From: JAFEDN01 sp963697455
GTDB lineage: Bacteria; Pseudomonadota; Gammaproteobacteria; Coxiellales; Coxiellaceae
Length of the DNA stretch: 13,065 nucleotides
Reading direction: 5' to 3'
NCBI GenBank assembly: GCA_963697455.1
Contig: CAVOOI010000006.1
Location: forward strand, 1 to 13,065
Shown: positions 6,122-12,387 of the stretch, in pieces
Layout of the letters: the number at the start of each line of letters is the position of its first letter
Position numbering within the stretch: position 1 is the first letter of the stretch
Made by a program: the position numbers and the translations under genes
The notes under the pieces: generated by a model
Database searches by the model: none
The model's input: only the letters and a program-made list of their open reading frames with translations
What the model was told of the DNA's origin: nothing

Positions 6122-7684
6122 TTAGTCTCCTTCTTGAGCGAGGCTAGGCGCTTCCGCCAAAGCCGATAGATTATCGGTAGGTTCTAAGCATTTTTGTGAA
6201 AGGTAAAGTATCAGTATGCTGAAAGGCAGTAAGAAAATGATATCTGATGGGAACGCCAATACCGATATACCGCCAAATGAACTCAGATATGAAATCAGTA
6301 ACATCGAAGTCAAATAGAAAAAGAACCAGAACAAACTTTTACCGCAAGCAAATAAACTTTTCCGCTGATAAATTAACGTAATCACTAAACCAATCAGCAC
6401 GGCTATATATAATTTCCAAATAATTTCAAAGCTGCACCAAAGTAGCATTAAATTACAAGCATAAAAGGCCAGGTAAGAACAAATGGTTGCGCCGCTTAGT
6501 TTAAATGGCCGTGATCTAGCGGGTTGAGTTTTGCGTAAGGCCAGTAAACAAATTGGACCGATACCATACGATAGAATGCTCATAGAGGAAAGGAAAGCCA
6601 CCATTTTTTGCCAGCCCGGAAAGGGTAAAAAAGATAAAGCGCCTATTATAAAATTGATATATAAAGTAATGGTGGGGATTTTAAAACGATTGGTTTTTAA
6701 TAAGAACGCGGGAAGATGTTTATTGGCCGCCATCCCATACAGAATCCGGGAAGTCGCAGCCGTATAAACTAAAGTGGTGCCGAACGGCGAGAAGGAAGCA
6801 TCAATCATCAACAAAATAGCGACCCATCCTAATCCCAATATTAACGTCAATCCCACTAATGGGCCGCTGTCACCTGGAAAACTTAAATGTTGCCAGCCAT
6901 TGACTAAATAGGTTTGAGGAATAGCCAGGATAAAGCTAAGTTGCAGCATAAAGTAAAGTAAGAACCCTATCCCGACTGCGCCGAGAATGGCAATAGGAAT
7001 ATTACGTTGAGGATTTTTGACTTCGCCGGCCAGCATCAACCCATTTTGGAAACCGGTAAACGCAAAAGCGACTCCTCCCAAAGATAAGGCTGACAATATG
7101 GCTTCCCAGCTTTTGGGGTCGCCTAATTGTAAATGGAGATTGGTGGCCGAATGACTGGTATGGATAAGGCTAATGATAGCAATTGAGGGCACGGCAAATT
7201 TAAAGATGCTCGCATATTTATTACATTCGGCGAGCATTTTGATGCCGAAAGTATTCAACAACACGACGCCGAACATAATTAGGATAGCAGCTAGATACCC
7301 AACCTTAGAAAGCTTGATGATGCCGTTATGCGCAATCAAGGCGGGAAAAAAGTGGCTGGAATATTGCAAAATAGCTTGTATTTCAATGGGGGTCATCACT
7401 ACATAAGATAACCATGATACCCAGGCGAACAAAAAACCCACTTCTTTGCCGTGAGTAAAGGTTGGATAGTTGGCCATGCCTCCTGAGATCGGAATCATCG
7501 CGCCAAGTTCGCAAAGTGGTAGGGCGATAATCAGCATAAATAAGGCTGCAATTATCCAGCTCACCAAGGCTCCGCTTCCCGCGATTTGAGCGCTAATAAA
7601 AGGACTGAATAGCCAGCCGGAGCCGACCATCCCGCCAGCAGCAGCAATTAAAACATTAGTCGCAGAAATATCGCGTTTCAACAT
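6122..7684 (-). CDS. APC-superfamily amino acid permease
   Basis: Inner-membrane transporter of 520 residues with about 12 hydrophobic segments. The N-terminus has the APC signature in TM1: NVLIAAAGGMVGSGWLFSPF, where the broken helix around GGMVGSG binds the substrate's carboxylate and amino groups. TM3 (MANYPTFTHGKEVGFLFAWVSW region) and TM6 (LGGVAFAFTGFQNGL) also fit the family. The C-terminus carries two further membrane segments and a short polar tail. The start ATG at 7684 is backed by AGAGGA with a six-base spacer. It is a single gene divergent from the MFS exporter, with 71 bases between the two starts. Substrate is unknown; family members carry amino acids or polyamines. Amino acid uptake would fit a host-dependent bacterium, an inference only. 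Confidence 0.88.
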   Translation of the reverse strand: MLKRDISATNVLIAAAGGMVGSGWLFSPFISAQIAGSGALVSWIIAALFMLIIALPLCELGAMIPISGGMANYPTFTHGKEVGFLFAWVSWLSYVVMTPIEIQAILQYSSHFFPALIAHNGIIKLSKVGYLAAILIMFGVVLLNTFGIKMLAECNKYASIFKFAVPSIAIISLIHTSHSATNLHLQLGDPKSWEAILSALSLGGVAFAFTGFQNGLMLAGEVKNPQRNIPIAILGAVGIGFLLYFMLQLSFILAIPQTYLVNGWQHLSFPGDSGPLVGLTLILGLGWVAILLMIDASFSPFGTTLVYTAATSRILYGMAANKHLPAFLLKTNRFKIPTITLYINFIIGALSFLPFPGWQKMVAFLSSMSILSYGIGPICLLALRKTQPARSRPFKLSGATICSYLAFYACNLMLLWCSFEIIWKLYIAVLIGLVITLIYQRKSLFACGKSLFWFFFYLTSMLLISYLSSFGGISVLAFPSDIIFLLPFSILILYLSQKCLEPTDNLSALAEAPSLAQEGD

Positions 7685-7755
7685 AGAGCATCCTCTGATG
7701 GAAGGATTTTATGGTAACATATTATTTTTAATTTGACGTTATTCCTGGATTGTTC

Positions 7756-8991
7756 ATGAATTATTTTTTAAATTTTTCGCTGTTACGAAAAAATCGCGAC
7801 TTTCGGTTAATATTTTGTGGCCGCTTTGTCTCCTTTATGGGAACCATGATTACGGGCGTGGCTTTGCCGTACCAAATGTATTATGAAACGCATTCGACGC
7901 TGATGGTCGGGTTAGTGAGTTTATTTCAATTATTACCTCTATTGATAACCGCGCTATTGGGCGGGGCGATGGCCGACCGTCATAACCGCCGGAAATTATT
8001 AATAATCACTGAATTCATAATGGCGGGCGGTTGTATATTATTGACAATCAATTCTTGGTTGCCACATCCTGCTGTATTATTTATTTTTGTGATTGCGGCT
8101 ATGATGTCAGGGGTTTTTGGCTTAAACCGGCCAGCACTAGAGAGCATCATTCAGCAGATAGTAGCTAAAGAAGATTATGCCAAAGTGGCCATCTTATCCA
8201 ATTTTATGTTTAGCAGCGCTTTAATTATCGGCCCAGCCATTGCGGGATTATTAATTGCGCATTTCGGGGTGGCAATCACCTATTTAGTTGATTTTGCCAC
8301 CTATGTTTTTGCGCTAGTGACTGTGGTTATGATTAAAGAAACTCCCAAACCAGTTGTGAAGTCTGGCCAATCTACATGGTCGTCACTCCAGGAGGGGTTT
8401 CGATATGCTTTTTCACGGCAAGAATTAGTAGGCACATACTTAGTTGATTTTGTGGCGATGATTTTTGGTATGCCTATGGCATTATTCCCTGCAATAGCGC
8501 ATCAACACGGCGGCCCTAAAACTTTGGGGTTGTTGTATGCCATGCCAGCGGTGGGTGCCTTAATGATTTCTTTCTATAGCGGCTGGACTAATGAGATCAA
8601 ACGTCAGGGCGTAGCGATTGCGGTGGCCGCCAGTGTCTGGGGGGTGGCGATTATTTTGTTTGGGGCATTATTAAAGTTAAATTTTGTTGCGGCGCTGGTT
8701 TTTTTAGCGTTGGCAGGCGGAGCAGATGCGGTTAGCGGAATTTTTAGATCAACTCTATGGAATCAAACTATCCCAACTGAACTGCGTGGCCGCTTATCAG
8801 GGATTGAAATGATCAGTTATTTAAGCGGGCCAAAACTGGGCGATACTGAAGCGGGGCTGGTTGCCGCCGCTTTTGGTGTCGTGGCCTCGATTGTTTCCGG
8901 CGGAATTTTGTGTGTAATAGGTGTGGGCCTTTGTTGTTATTATTTACCACATTTTTGGCAATATCGTCAGGGCGATATCGTCAAAGACTAG
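7756..8991 (+). CDS. MFS exporter of the EntS/DHA3 type
   Basis: Twelve-TM proton-driven efflux protein of 411 residues, full length for the family. The start NFSLLRKNRDFRLIFCGRFV and the loop 2-3 motif GGAMADRHNRRKLL (motif A with DRxxRR) are characteristic of the EntS-like branch, as are NRPALESIIQQIV and the RSTLWNQTIPTELRGRLSGI loop in the C half. EntS exports enterobactin, but relatives export macrolides or other compounds; no siderophore genes are present here, so no substrate is given. I chose ATG 7756 over the in-frame TTG 7750 because the family starts there; the ribosome-binding site is weak. It is transcribed alone, divergent from the APC permease. Confidence 0.87.
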   Translation: MNYFLNFSLLRKNRDFRLIFCGRFVSFMGTMITGVALPYQMYYETHSTLMVGLVSLFQLLPLLITALLGGAMADRHNRRKLLIITEFIMAGGCILLTINSWLPHPAVLFIFVIAAMMSGVFGLNRPALESIIQQIVAKEDYAKVAILSNFMFSSALIIGPAIAGLLIAHFGVAITYLVDFATYVFALVTVVMIKETPKPVVKSGQSTWSSLQEGFRYAFSRQELVGTYLVDFVAMIFGMPMALFPAIAHQHGGPKTLGLLYAMPAVGALMISFYSGWTNEIKRQGVAIAVAASVWGVAIILFGALLKLNFVAALVFLALAGGADAVSGIFRSTLWNQTIPTELRGRLSGIEMISYLSGPKLGDTEAGLVAAAFGVVASIVSGGILCVIGVGLCCYYLPHFWQYRQGDIVKD

Positions 8992-9021
8992 TAGGCTAAC
9001 TCAAATAATTTCCTAGAAAAT

Positions 9022-9146
9022 ACCCTCCCTGATGAGGGTTCGAAGGGGGAGAAGAGCGGAGCGATCTTCCCCTTCATTGCAAGCCTCGGCTCCGCCGAGG
9101 CGCAGCATCCAAACCAGGAAGCAATTCTCGCTTCAGCGAGAATTGC
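9022..9146. repeat. Cluster of four hairpins downstream of the MFS exporter
   Basis: In 125 bases: ACCCTC/GAGGGT (9022-9027 with 9034-9039, loop 6); GAAGGGG/CCCCTTC (9042-9048 with 9069-9075, with partial inner pairing); a perfect 8-bp GCCTCGGC/GCCGAGGC with three-base loop (9083-9101); and a perfect 12-bp stem at 9121-9132 with 9135-9146 and a two-base loop. The last is a very tight palindrome. None has a T-run, so they are not classical terminators, though together they may stop transcription or stabilise the 3' end of the MFS mRNA. GC-rich palindrome arrays like this are typical of REP/RPE-type dispersed repeats. Confidence 0.7.
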
Positions 9147-9231
9147 TGTAGACAATTACTGACGCGGATATTATGATTGCTAAATCAAGGATGGAAATGG
9201 TTTCCGCCTTATTCGCATGGAGGTGTTAATA

Positions 9232-9576
9232 ATGTTGCTATTGCATATAGGTTTTAGTTTAGGTTTGATTGCATTAGTTGCTGGCGCATCTTTGTATTTG
9301 TGGTCAGTGCGGGCAGAAGCTGGTGCTGGCATTGCATTTGCAAAAGTGATCGGCATTATTGTAATCATATTGTCCATCATTGACTTGTTGTGCACAATTT
9401 ATGGCGGGATACGCATGAGAAATTTTTATCACAACATGCGCAATGATAAAGTGGTAACTACGCCCGTTTCTCAGAATCCGTCTTTAAACAATCAATCCGC
9501 GTCAGTAAACAATTTGCCCGTCGATCCAAACAATCCTACTCCGAACGCATCCCCCGCTGAACCATCGCATCAATAA
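9232..9576 (+). CDS. Small membrane protein with two TM helices and a polar Asn/Pro-rich tail
   Basis: The best start is ATG 9232, preceded by GGAGGT at 9219-9224 (seven-base spacer); the upstream in-frame ATG at 9217 overlaps that site and is unlikely. The 114-residue product has one hydrophobic helix at about 5-26 (HIGFSLGLIALVAGASLYLW), a short loop with two acidic residues, a second helix at about 37-58 (VIGIIVIILSIIDLLCTIYG), then a basic segment (RMRNFYHNMRNDK) and a disordered tail rich in Asn, Pro, Ser. By the positive-inside rule the tail is probably cytoplasmic. I do not recognise the family. It lies between the hairpin cluster and the lyase gene and may be cotranscribed with the latter (69-base gap). 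Confidence 0.7.
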   Translation: MLLLHIGFSLGLIALVAGASLYLWSVRAEAGAGIAFAKVIGIIVIILSIIDLLCTIYGGIRMRNFYHNMRNDKVVTTPVSQNPSLNNQSASVNNLPVDPNNPTPNASPAEPSHQ

Positions 9577-9645
9577 TGCGAGTCAGGCACAAGCTTGATC
9601 GCGGGATTAAAGACGTGGTATGTTTGGCGAATTTAGGATTATGTT

Positions 9646-10491
9646 ATGAAATCAACTCGCATACTACGTCAAATGCTTGAGAGCGGCCAAATAATGACTG
9701 CTCCGGGCGTCTTTGACGGGCTGTCCGCCCTTCTAGCTAAAGGCGCCGGTTTCTCAGTGTTATATGCTAGTGGAGGCGCTATTGCGCGCAGCGCTGGCTA
9801 TCCAGATATTGGTTTGTTAACGATGACAGAAATTTGCGCAGTCATTGCGCATATCGTGACTGTCAGTCAGTTACCCGTCATTGCTGATGCCGATACCGGA
9901 TTTGGTAATGAGATCAACGTTTGGCGCATGGTGCAAGAATTTGAGCGCTTGGGAGTGGCCGGATTGCACATAGAAGATCAGACGTTTCCTAAGCGCTGCG
10001 GTCATCTCAATGATAAGTCCTTAATTCCTGCCGATGAAATGTGTCATAAGATAAAGGTCGCACGCCAATATTTACGAGATCCGGACTTTGTATTAATTGC
10101 GCGTACCGACGCCATTGCGGTTGAAGGGTTTGAAAGTGCTATTCAACGTGCTGAAGCTTATCTTCACGCAGGCGCTGATGTTATCTTTATTGAAGCTCCA
10201 GAAACAGTAGAACAGATCGAACTAATCGCTCAGCGAATTAAGCAGCCCAAACTGATTAATATGTTTTACGGTGGTAAAACTCCCATGGTTCCGACGCAAC
10301 GTTTGCAGGAATTGGGTTATCGAATTGTAATTATCCCTTCCGATTTACAACGCGCAGCCATCAAAGCTATGCAAAATACTTTAGCGGAAATTGCCAGCAG
10401 TGGTAACAGTATGAAAGTAGCCGAGCAGATGGTTTCTTTTAAGGAGCGTGAAATGATAGTAGAAACCGAGAAATATTTTAAATTAAACTGA
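9646..10491 (+). CDS. Isocitrate lyase/PEP mutase superfamily enzyme (methylisocitrate-lyase or dimethylmalate-lyase-like)
   Basis: A (beta/alpha)8-barrel lyase of 281 residues that cleaves or rearranges a C-C or P-C bond next to a carboxylate, with Mg2+. Visible motifs: ASGGAIARSAGYPDIGLLTM (41-60); DADTGFG (81-87, metal-binding Asp residues); GLHIEDQTFPKRCGH (106-120), where KRCGH bears the catalytic Cys of the lyase branch; and LIARTDAIAVEG (150-161). KRCGH separates it from PEP mutases and points to lyases. Similarity to PrpB is clear, but the IEDQxFPKRCGH form and FIEAPE (181-186) also fit 2,3-dimethylmalate lyase and unassigned carboxyphosphonoenolpyruvate-mutase-annotated proteins. No prpC or prpD is nearby, so I give no gene name. 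ATG 9646 has AGGA at 9635-9638; the out-of-frame ATG at 9641 is ignored. Confidence 0.85.
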   Translation: MKSTRILRQMLESGQIMTAPGVFDGLSALLAKGAGFSVLYASGGAIARSAGYPDIGLLTMTEICAVIAHIVTVSQLPVIADADTGFGNEINVWRMVQEFERLGVAGLHIEDQTFPKRCGHLNDKSLIPADEMCHKIKVARQYLRDPDFVLIARTDAIAVEGFESAIQRAEAYLHAGADVIFIEAPETVEQIELIAQRIKQPKLINMFYGGKTPMVPTQRLQELGYRIVIIPSDLQRAAIKAMQNTLAEIASSGNSMKVAEQMVSFKEREMIVETEKYFKLN

Positions 10492-10496
10492 GCTGG

Positions 10497-10555
10497 CCAC
10501 AACGTAAGCCTTCCACTTATCGTCCTAACTTTGATAATGGAATGCTTACGCATGG
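10497..10555 (+). terminator. Long imperfect hairpin just after the lyase gene, possible terminator or repeat
   Basis: CGTAAGC (10503-10509) pairs with GCTTACG (10544-10550); then after a C/T mismatch TTCCA pairs with TGGAA (10511-10515 with 10538-10542); after a one-base bulge TTATC pairs with GATAA (10517-10521 with 10533-10537); loop 11 bases. Outer CCA/TGG (10497-10499 with 10553-10555) can close it. It begins six bases after the stop of the lyase gene. No T-run follows, so a Rho-independent terminator is unlikely in the strict sense; mRNA 3'-end protection or a palindromic repeat fits as well. Confidence 0.5.
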
Positions 10556-10603
10556 AGTGAAACAGTCTACACTAAATTTAGCACTGCTTAGCTTCCATTC
10601 TGC

Positions 10604-10708
10604 TCGGGCTTACTTTTGTCCCCATATTGTTTGAGACGCAAACAATATAAGTTGTAAAACTTAACGTTATGCAAAAAAATGCGTAATGTTGGGGACAAAA
10701 CTACCCGA
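10604..10708 (+). ncRNA. Cloverleaf element: candidate structured RNA or folded mobile repeat
   Basis: Five helices nest exactly. Basal TCGGG/CCCGA (10604-10608 with 10704-10708), an internal loop (5 and 3 bases), then TTTTGTCCCC/GGGGACAAAA (10614-10623 with 10691-10700). Inside this are three hairpins with no unpaired bases between them: ATATTGTTTG/CAAACAATAT (10624-10633 with 10639-10648, loop 5), AAGTT/AACTT (10649-10653 with 10658-10662, loop 4) and an 11-bp stem (10663-10673 with 10680-10690, loop of six A). In total 41 pairs use 82 of 105 bases. The only two non-Watson-Crick pairs, 10666-10687 and 10670-10683, are G-U and U-G in a plus-strand RNA but would be C-A mismatches in a minus-strand RNA. 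It is not a tRNA: no T-loop, anticodon-loop or acceptor geometry. It lies in a convergent gap with no protein gene. Function unknown; no convincing promoter of its own. Confidence 0.6.
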
Positions 10709-10796
10709 AATCCTAAATGAAAGGTTTAAGAAAGTGCAAAAATCGTATAAACTGTTTTCAGCCATGTTAACTTTGTCCCAAAAGCTAATGTGGTTA

Positions 10797-10831
10797 GTGT
10801 CGCCGAGGTGTTGACGCACCTATGGCGGCAC
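10797..10831. repeat. Two-part hairpin in the convergent gap
   Basis: Eight pairs (10797-10804 with 10824-10831, one a G-U at 10800-10828) enclose a small asymmetric internal loop and a five-pair inner stem AGGTG/CACCT (10806-10810 with 10817-10821) over a six-base loop. The single wobble is valid on the plus strand. No T-run follows directly. It may be a terminator-like end of a plus-strand transcript from the region or another palindromic repeat. Confidence 0.5.
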
Positions 10832-11032
10832 GTAAGTATTATGCGTTAAATTTTATTAAAAAGCAATAAAAAAGCATTTTATACTATAAAGAATTTATCA
10901 TGATTTTTAATGTTGTGTTCAACGAAAACTTCAGCAGTGATTTTTCCGGATCCAGTGCGAAAACCCAGCGCCGAGGGATTTGCATGCAGCAGTAGAGATT
11001 TGCTGAGCGATCAGTTTGAGGAATGACAATCA
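10832..11032. other. AT-rich remainder of the convergent gap, no gene assigned
   Basis: Holds an AT-rich stretch with a TATACT/TATAAA-like segment (10880-10890) lacking a -35 partner, a short open frame at 10910-11026 without a ribosome-binding site, and a 9-bp direct repeat ATCAGTTTG at 11010-11018 and 11039-11047 around the small palindrome AATGA/TCATT (11022-11034), which overlaps the end of cbpM. I see no convincing gene. Confidence 0.4.
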
Positions 11033-11359
11033 TTACAAATCAGTTTGTTGAGAAGGATTTTTTTCTAAGATGTCTAGTTTTTGTTGTAGAAGTTCAATCT
11101 TCTCCAATAAATCCAGCGCCAAAGCGATTCCTGCCATATTCACTTCTAAATCGTGATAAAAACTGGCCGCAATTCTGCCGCGCCGCAGAGAAACTGAATC
11201 AAAACGAAAATTTGACGGTGTTTCCCCTTCCGGTTGAATGAGTTGGTATTCAATCATTTGTAAAATTAAATCAGGCTGAGTGTGAGTGGCGCGACAAAAT
11301 TCTTCTAAGGTAAGTGATTGAGATTTTTCAACGATAACGCCTGCAATAATTTTAGCCAT
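11033..11359 (-). CDS. cbpM: CbpM, modulator of the co-chaperone CbpA
   Basis: A 108-residue MerR-like helix-turn-helix protein that binds the J-domain of CbpA and inhibits both its co-chaperone and DNA-binding activity; cytoplasmic. The first part (VIVEKSQSLTLEEFCRATHTQ, DLILQMIEYQLIQPEG) matches the family's helix-turn-helix start with E(F)CRA and the LI.PEG turn; then FRFDSVSLRRGRIAASFYHDLEVN and a C-terminal leucine-rich helix (LALDLLEKIELLQQKLDILE) that mediates dimerisation. Length equals E. coli CbpM (about 101) within a few residues. It begins three bases after the cbpA stop, so the two are certainly cotranscribed and probably coupled. It ends in the structured convergent gap. Confidence 0.9.
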   Translation of the reverse strand: MAKIIAGVIVEKSQSLTLEEFCRATHTQPDLILQMIEYQLIQPEGETPSNFRFDSVSLRRGRIAASFYHDLEVNMAGIALALDLLEKIELLQQKLDILEKNPSQQTDL

Positions 11360-11362
11360 AGA

Positions 11363-12310
11363 TTATGTCCTATTAAATTGCTGCCTAGGATTATAGTCAT
11401 GCATTTGCACCGCCATGCTTTGATAAATTTGCCGATCTTGATCGCTTCTGGCCTCAGGAGTGTAAATGTTCAGTGAAACATATTCATCTCCTTTGGGTGA
11501 ACCTGGAAATCCGCGGCCTTTTAACCGCAATTGTTTGCCAGTTTGCGAACCCGCGGGAATGGTAACTTCCACGGGTCCAGCGAGAGTAGGTACAATAATT
11601 TTAGCGCCTAACGCTGCTTCCCATGGAGTAATCGGGCAATTTAAATAGACATCACGATCTTTGACGGTGTAATAAGGATGTGGCAGCAATTCAATTTCTA
11701 AATACAAATCACCGTTTTCTCCGCCATTAACGCCTTTGCCGCCTTGTCCCGTTAGGCGGATTTGCTGACCAGCTATAACGCCGGCCGGAATTTTCACATT
11801 AAGCGTGCGAGTTTTTAAATTCACTTGCCCGGTCTCTGGATCTAGTTCGGGTTCTTGAAATTTAATTCCGCGCTGAGTTCCGGTGAAGGCTTCTTCAATA
11901 GAAATACTTATTTTACTATGTTGATCTTGGCCGCGTTGTTGAAATCTGCCGGGACGGCGGCGGCCATGCATTTGCGCTCCAAATAAATTTTCAAAAAATT
12001 CGCTAAATTCTGCATTGCTAAATTGATTTGGCGCTTCCTCAGTGGCTTCTCTGAATTGCCATCCTGGGGGCGGTGTAAAACCTTGCTGGCCGTGCGGCTG
12101 ACTGCGCATTTGTTCATAGGTTTGTTTTTTAGCCGGATCTTTGAGGACTTCGTAAGCTTCCCGTACTTGTTTAAATTTTTCTTCGGCGTCTTTTTCTTTG
12201 CTAACATCGGGATGGTATTTGCGCGCTAAGCGCCGATATTGTTTTTTAATATCTTCCGCTGACGCATTTTTATCCACGCCGAGTATTTTATAGTAATCGG
12301 GATATTCCAT
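11363..12310 (-). CDS. cbpA: CbpA, DnaJ-like co-chaperone and curved-DNA-binding protein
   Basis: A 315-residue class-II J protein: it stimulates the ATPase of DnaK and, in E. coli, also binds curved DNA in the nucleoid. The J domain (1-66) has DYYKILGVDKNAS, YRRLARKYHPDVSKE with HPD at 33-35, and FKQVREAYEVLKDP. A Gly/Phe/Gln-rich linker follows (about 70-120). There is no zinc-finger domain, which separates it from DnaJ. The C-terminal substrate-binding domains (about 125-300) include IPAGVIAGQQIRLTGQGGKG, LYLEIELLPHPYY and LRLKGRGFPGSPKGDEYV. I chose the ATG at 12310 (MEYPDYYKILG) because E. coli CbpA starts at the same place; the ATG at 12325 would add five residues. Neither has a clear ribosome-binding site. 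First gene of the cbpA-cbpM operon. Confidence 0.92.
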   Translation of the reverse strand: MEYPDYYKILGVDKNASAEDIKKQYRRLARKYHPDVSKEKDAEEKFKQVREAYEVLKDPAKKQTYEQMRSQPHGQQGFTPPPGWQFREATEEAPNQFSNAEFSEFFENLFGAQMHGRRRPGRFQQRGQDQHSKISISIEEAFTGTQRGIKFQEPELDPETGQVNLKTRTLNVKIPAGVIAGQQIRLTGQGGKGVNGGENGDLYLEIELLPHPYYTVKDRDVYLNCPITPWEAALGAKIIVPTLAGPVEVTIPAGSQTGKQLRLKGRGFPGSPKGDEYVSLNIYTPEARSDQDRQIYQSMAVQMHDYNPRQQFNRT

Positions 12311-12352
12311 GCACAAAGAGTACATTACTTACGCACAGATTGCAAGAAGCTG

Positions 12353-12381
12353 TTGCTGAGTTCGCTTTCTCGATTTACAAT
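12353..12381 (+). promoter_or_regulatory. Sigma-70-type promoter directly before the oxidoreductase start
   Basis: TTGCTG (12353-12358), a 17-base spacer and TACAAT (12376-12381) give four of six and five of six consensus matches. Transcription would begin about seven bases after the -10 box, that is at or next to the A of the ATG at 12388, so the transcript may have almost no leader. It sits in the 77-base divergent gap with cbpA. Confidence 0.55.
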
Positions 12382-12387
12382 CAGGCG

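Noticed and set aside
7750..7755. TTG start for the MFS exporter
   Set aside because: Adds only two codons, has no better ribosome-binding site than ATG 7756, and the family starts at the ATG.
10614..10700. Cloverleaf as a tRNA or tRNA pseudogene
   Set aside because: A 10-bp closing stem, no 7-bp acceptor, no TTC-type loop, no seven-base anticodon loop and no CCA or discriminator arrangement.
10614..10701. Cloverleaf as a classic MITE with target duplication
   Set aside because: The 10-bp ends are inverted, but the only possible duplication is TAC on each side with one extra base included; too short to claim.
10717..10770. 17-codon ORF after the cloverleaf
   Set aside because: No ribosome-binding site and no recognisable product; chance length.
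10910..11026. 38-codon ORF in the convergent gap
   Set aside because: No ribosome-binding site, no recognisable composition or family; not supported beyond being open.
11908..12207. 99-residue minus ORF inside cbpA
   Set aside because: Alternative frame of the well-supported cbpA gene.
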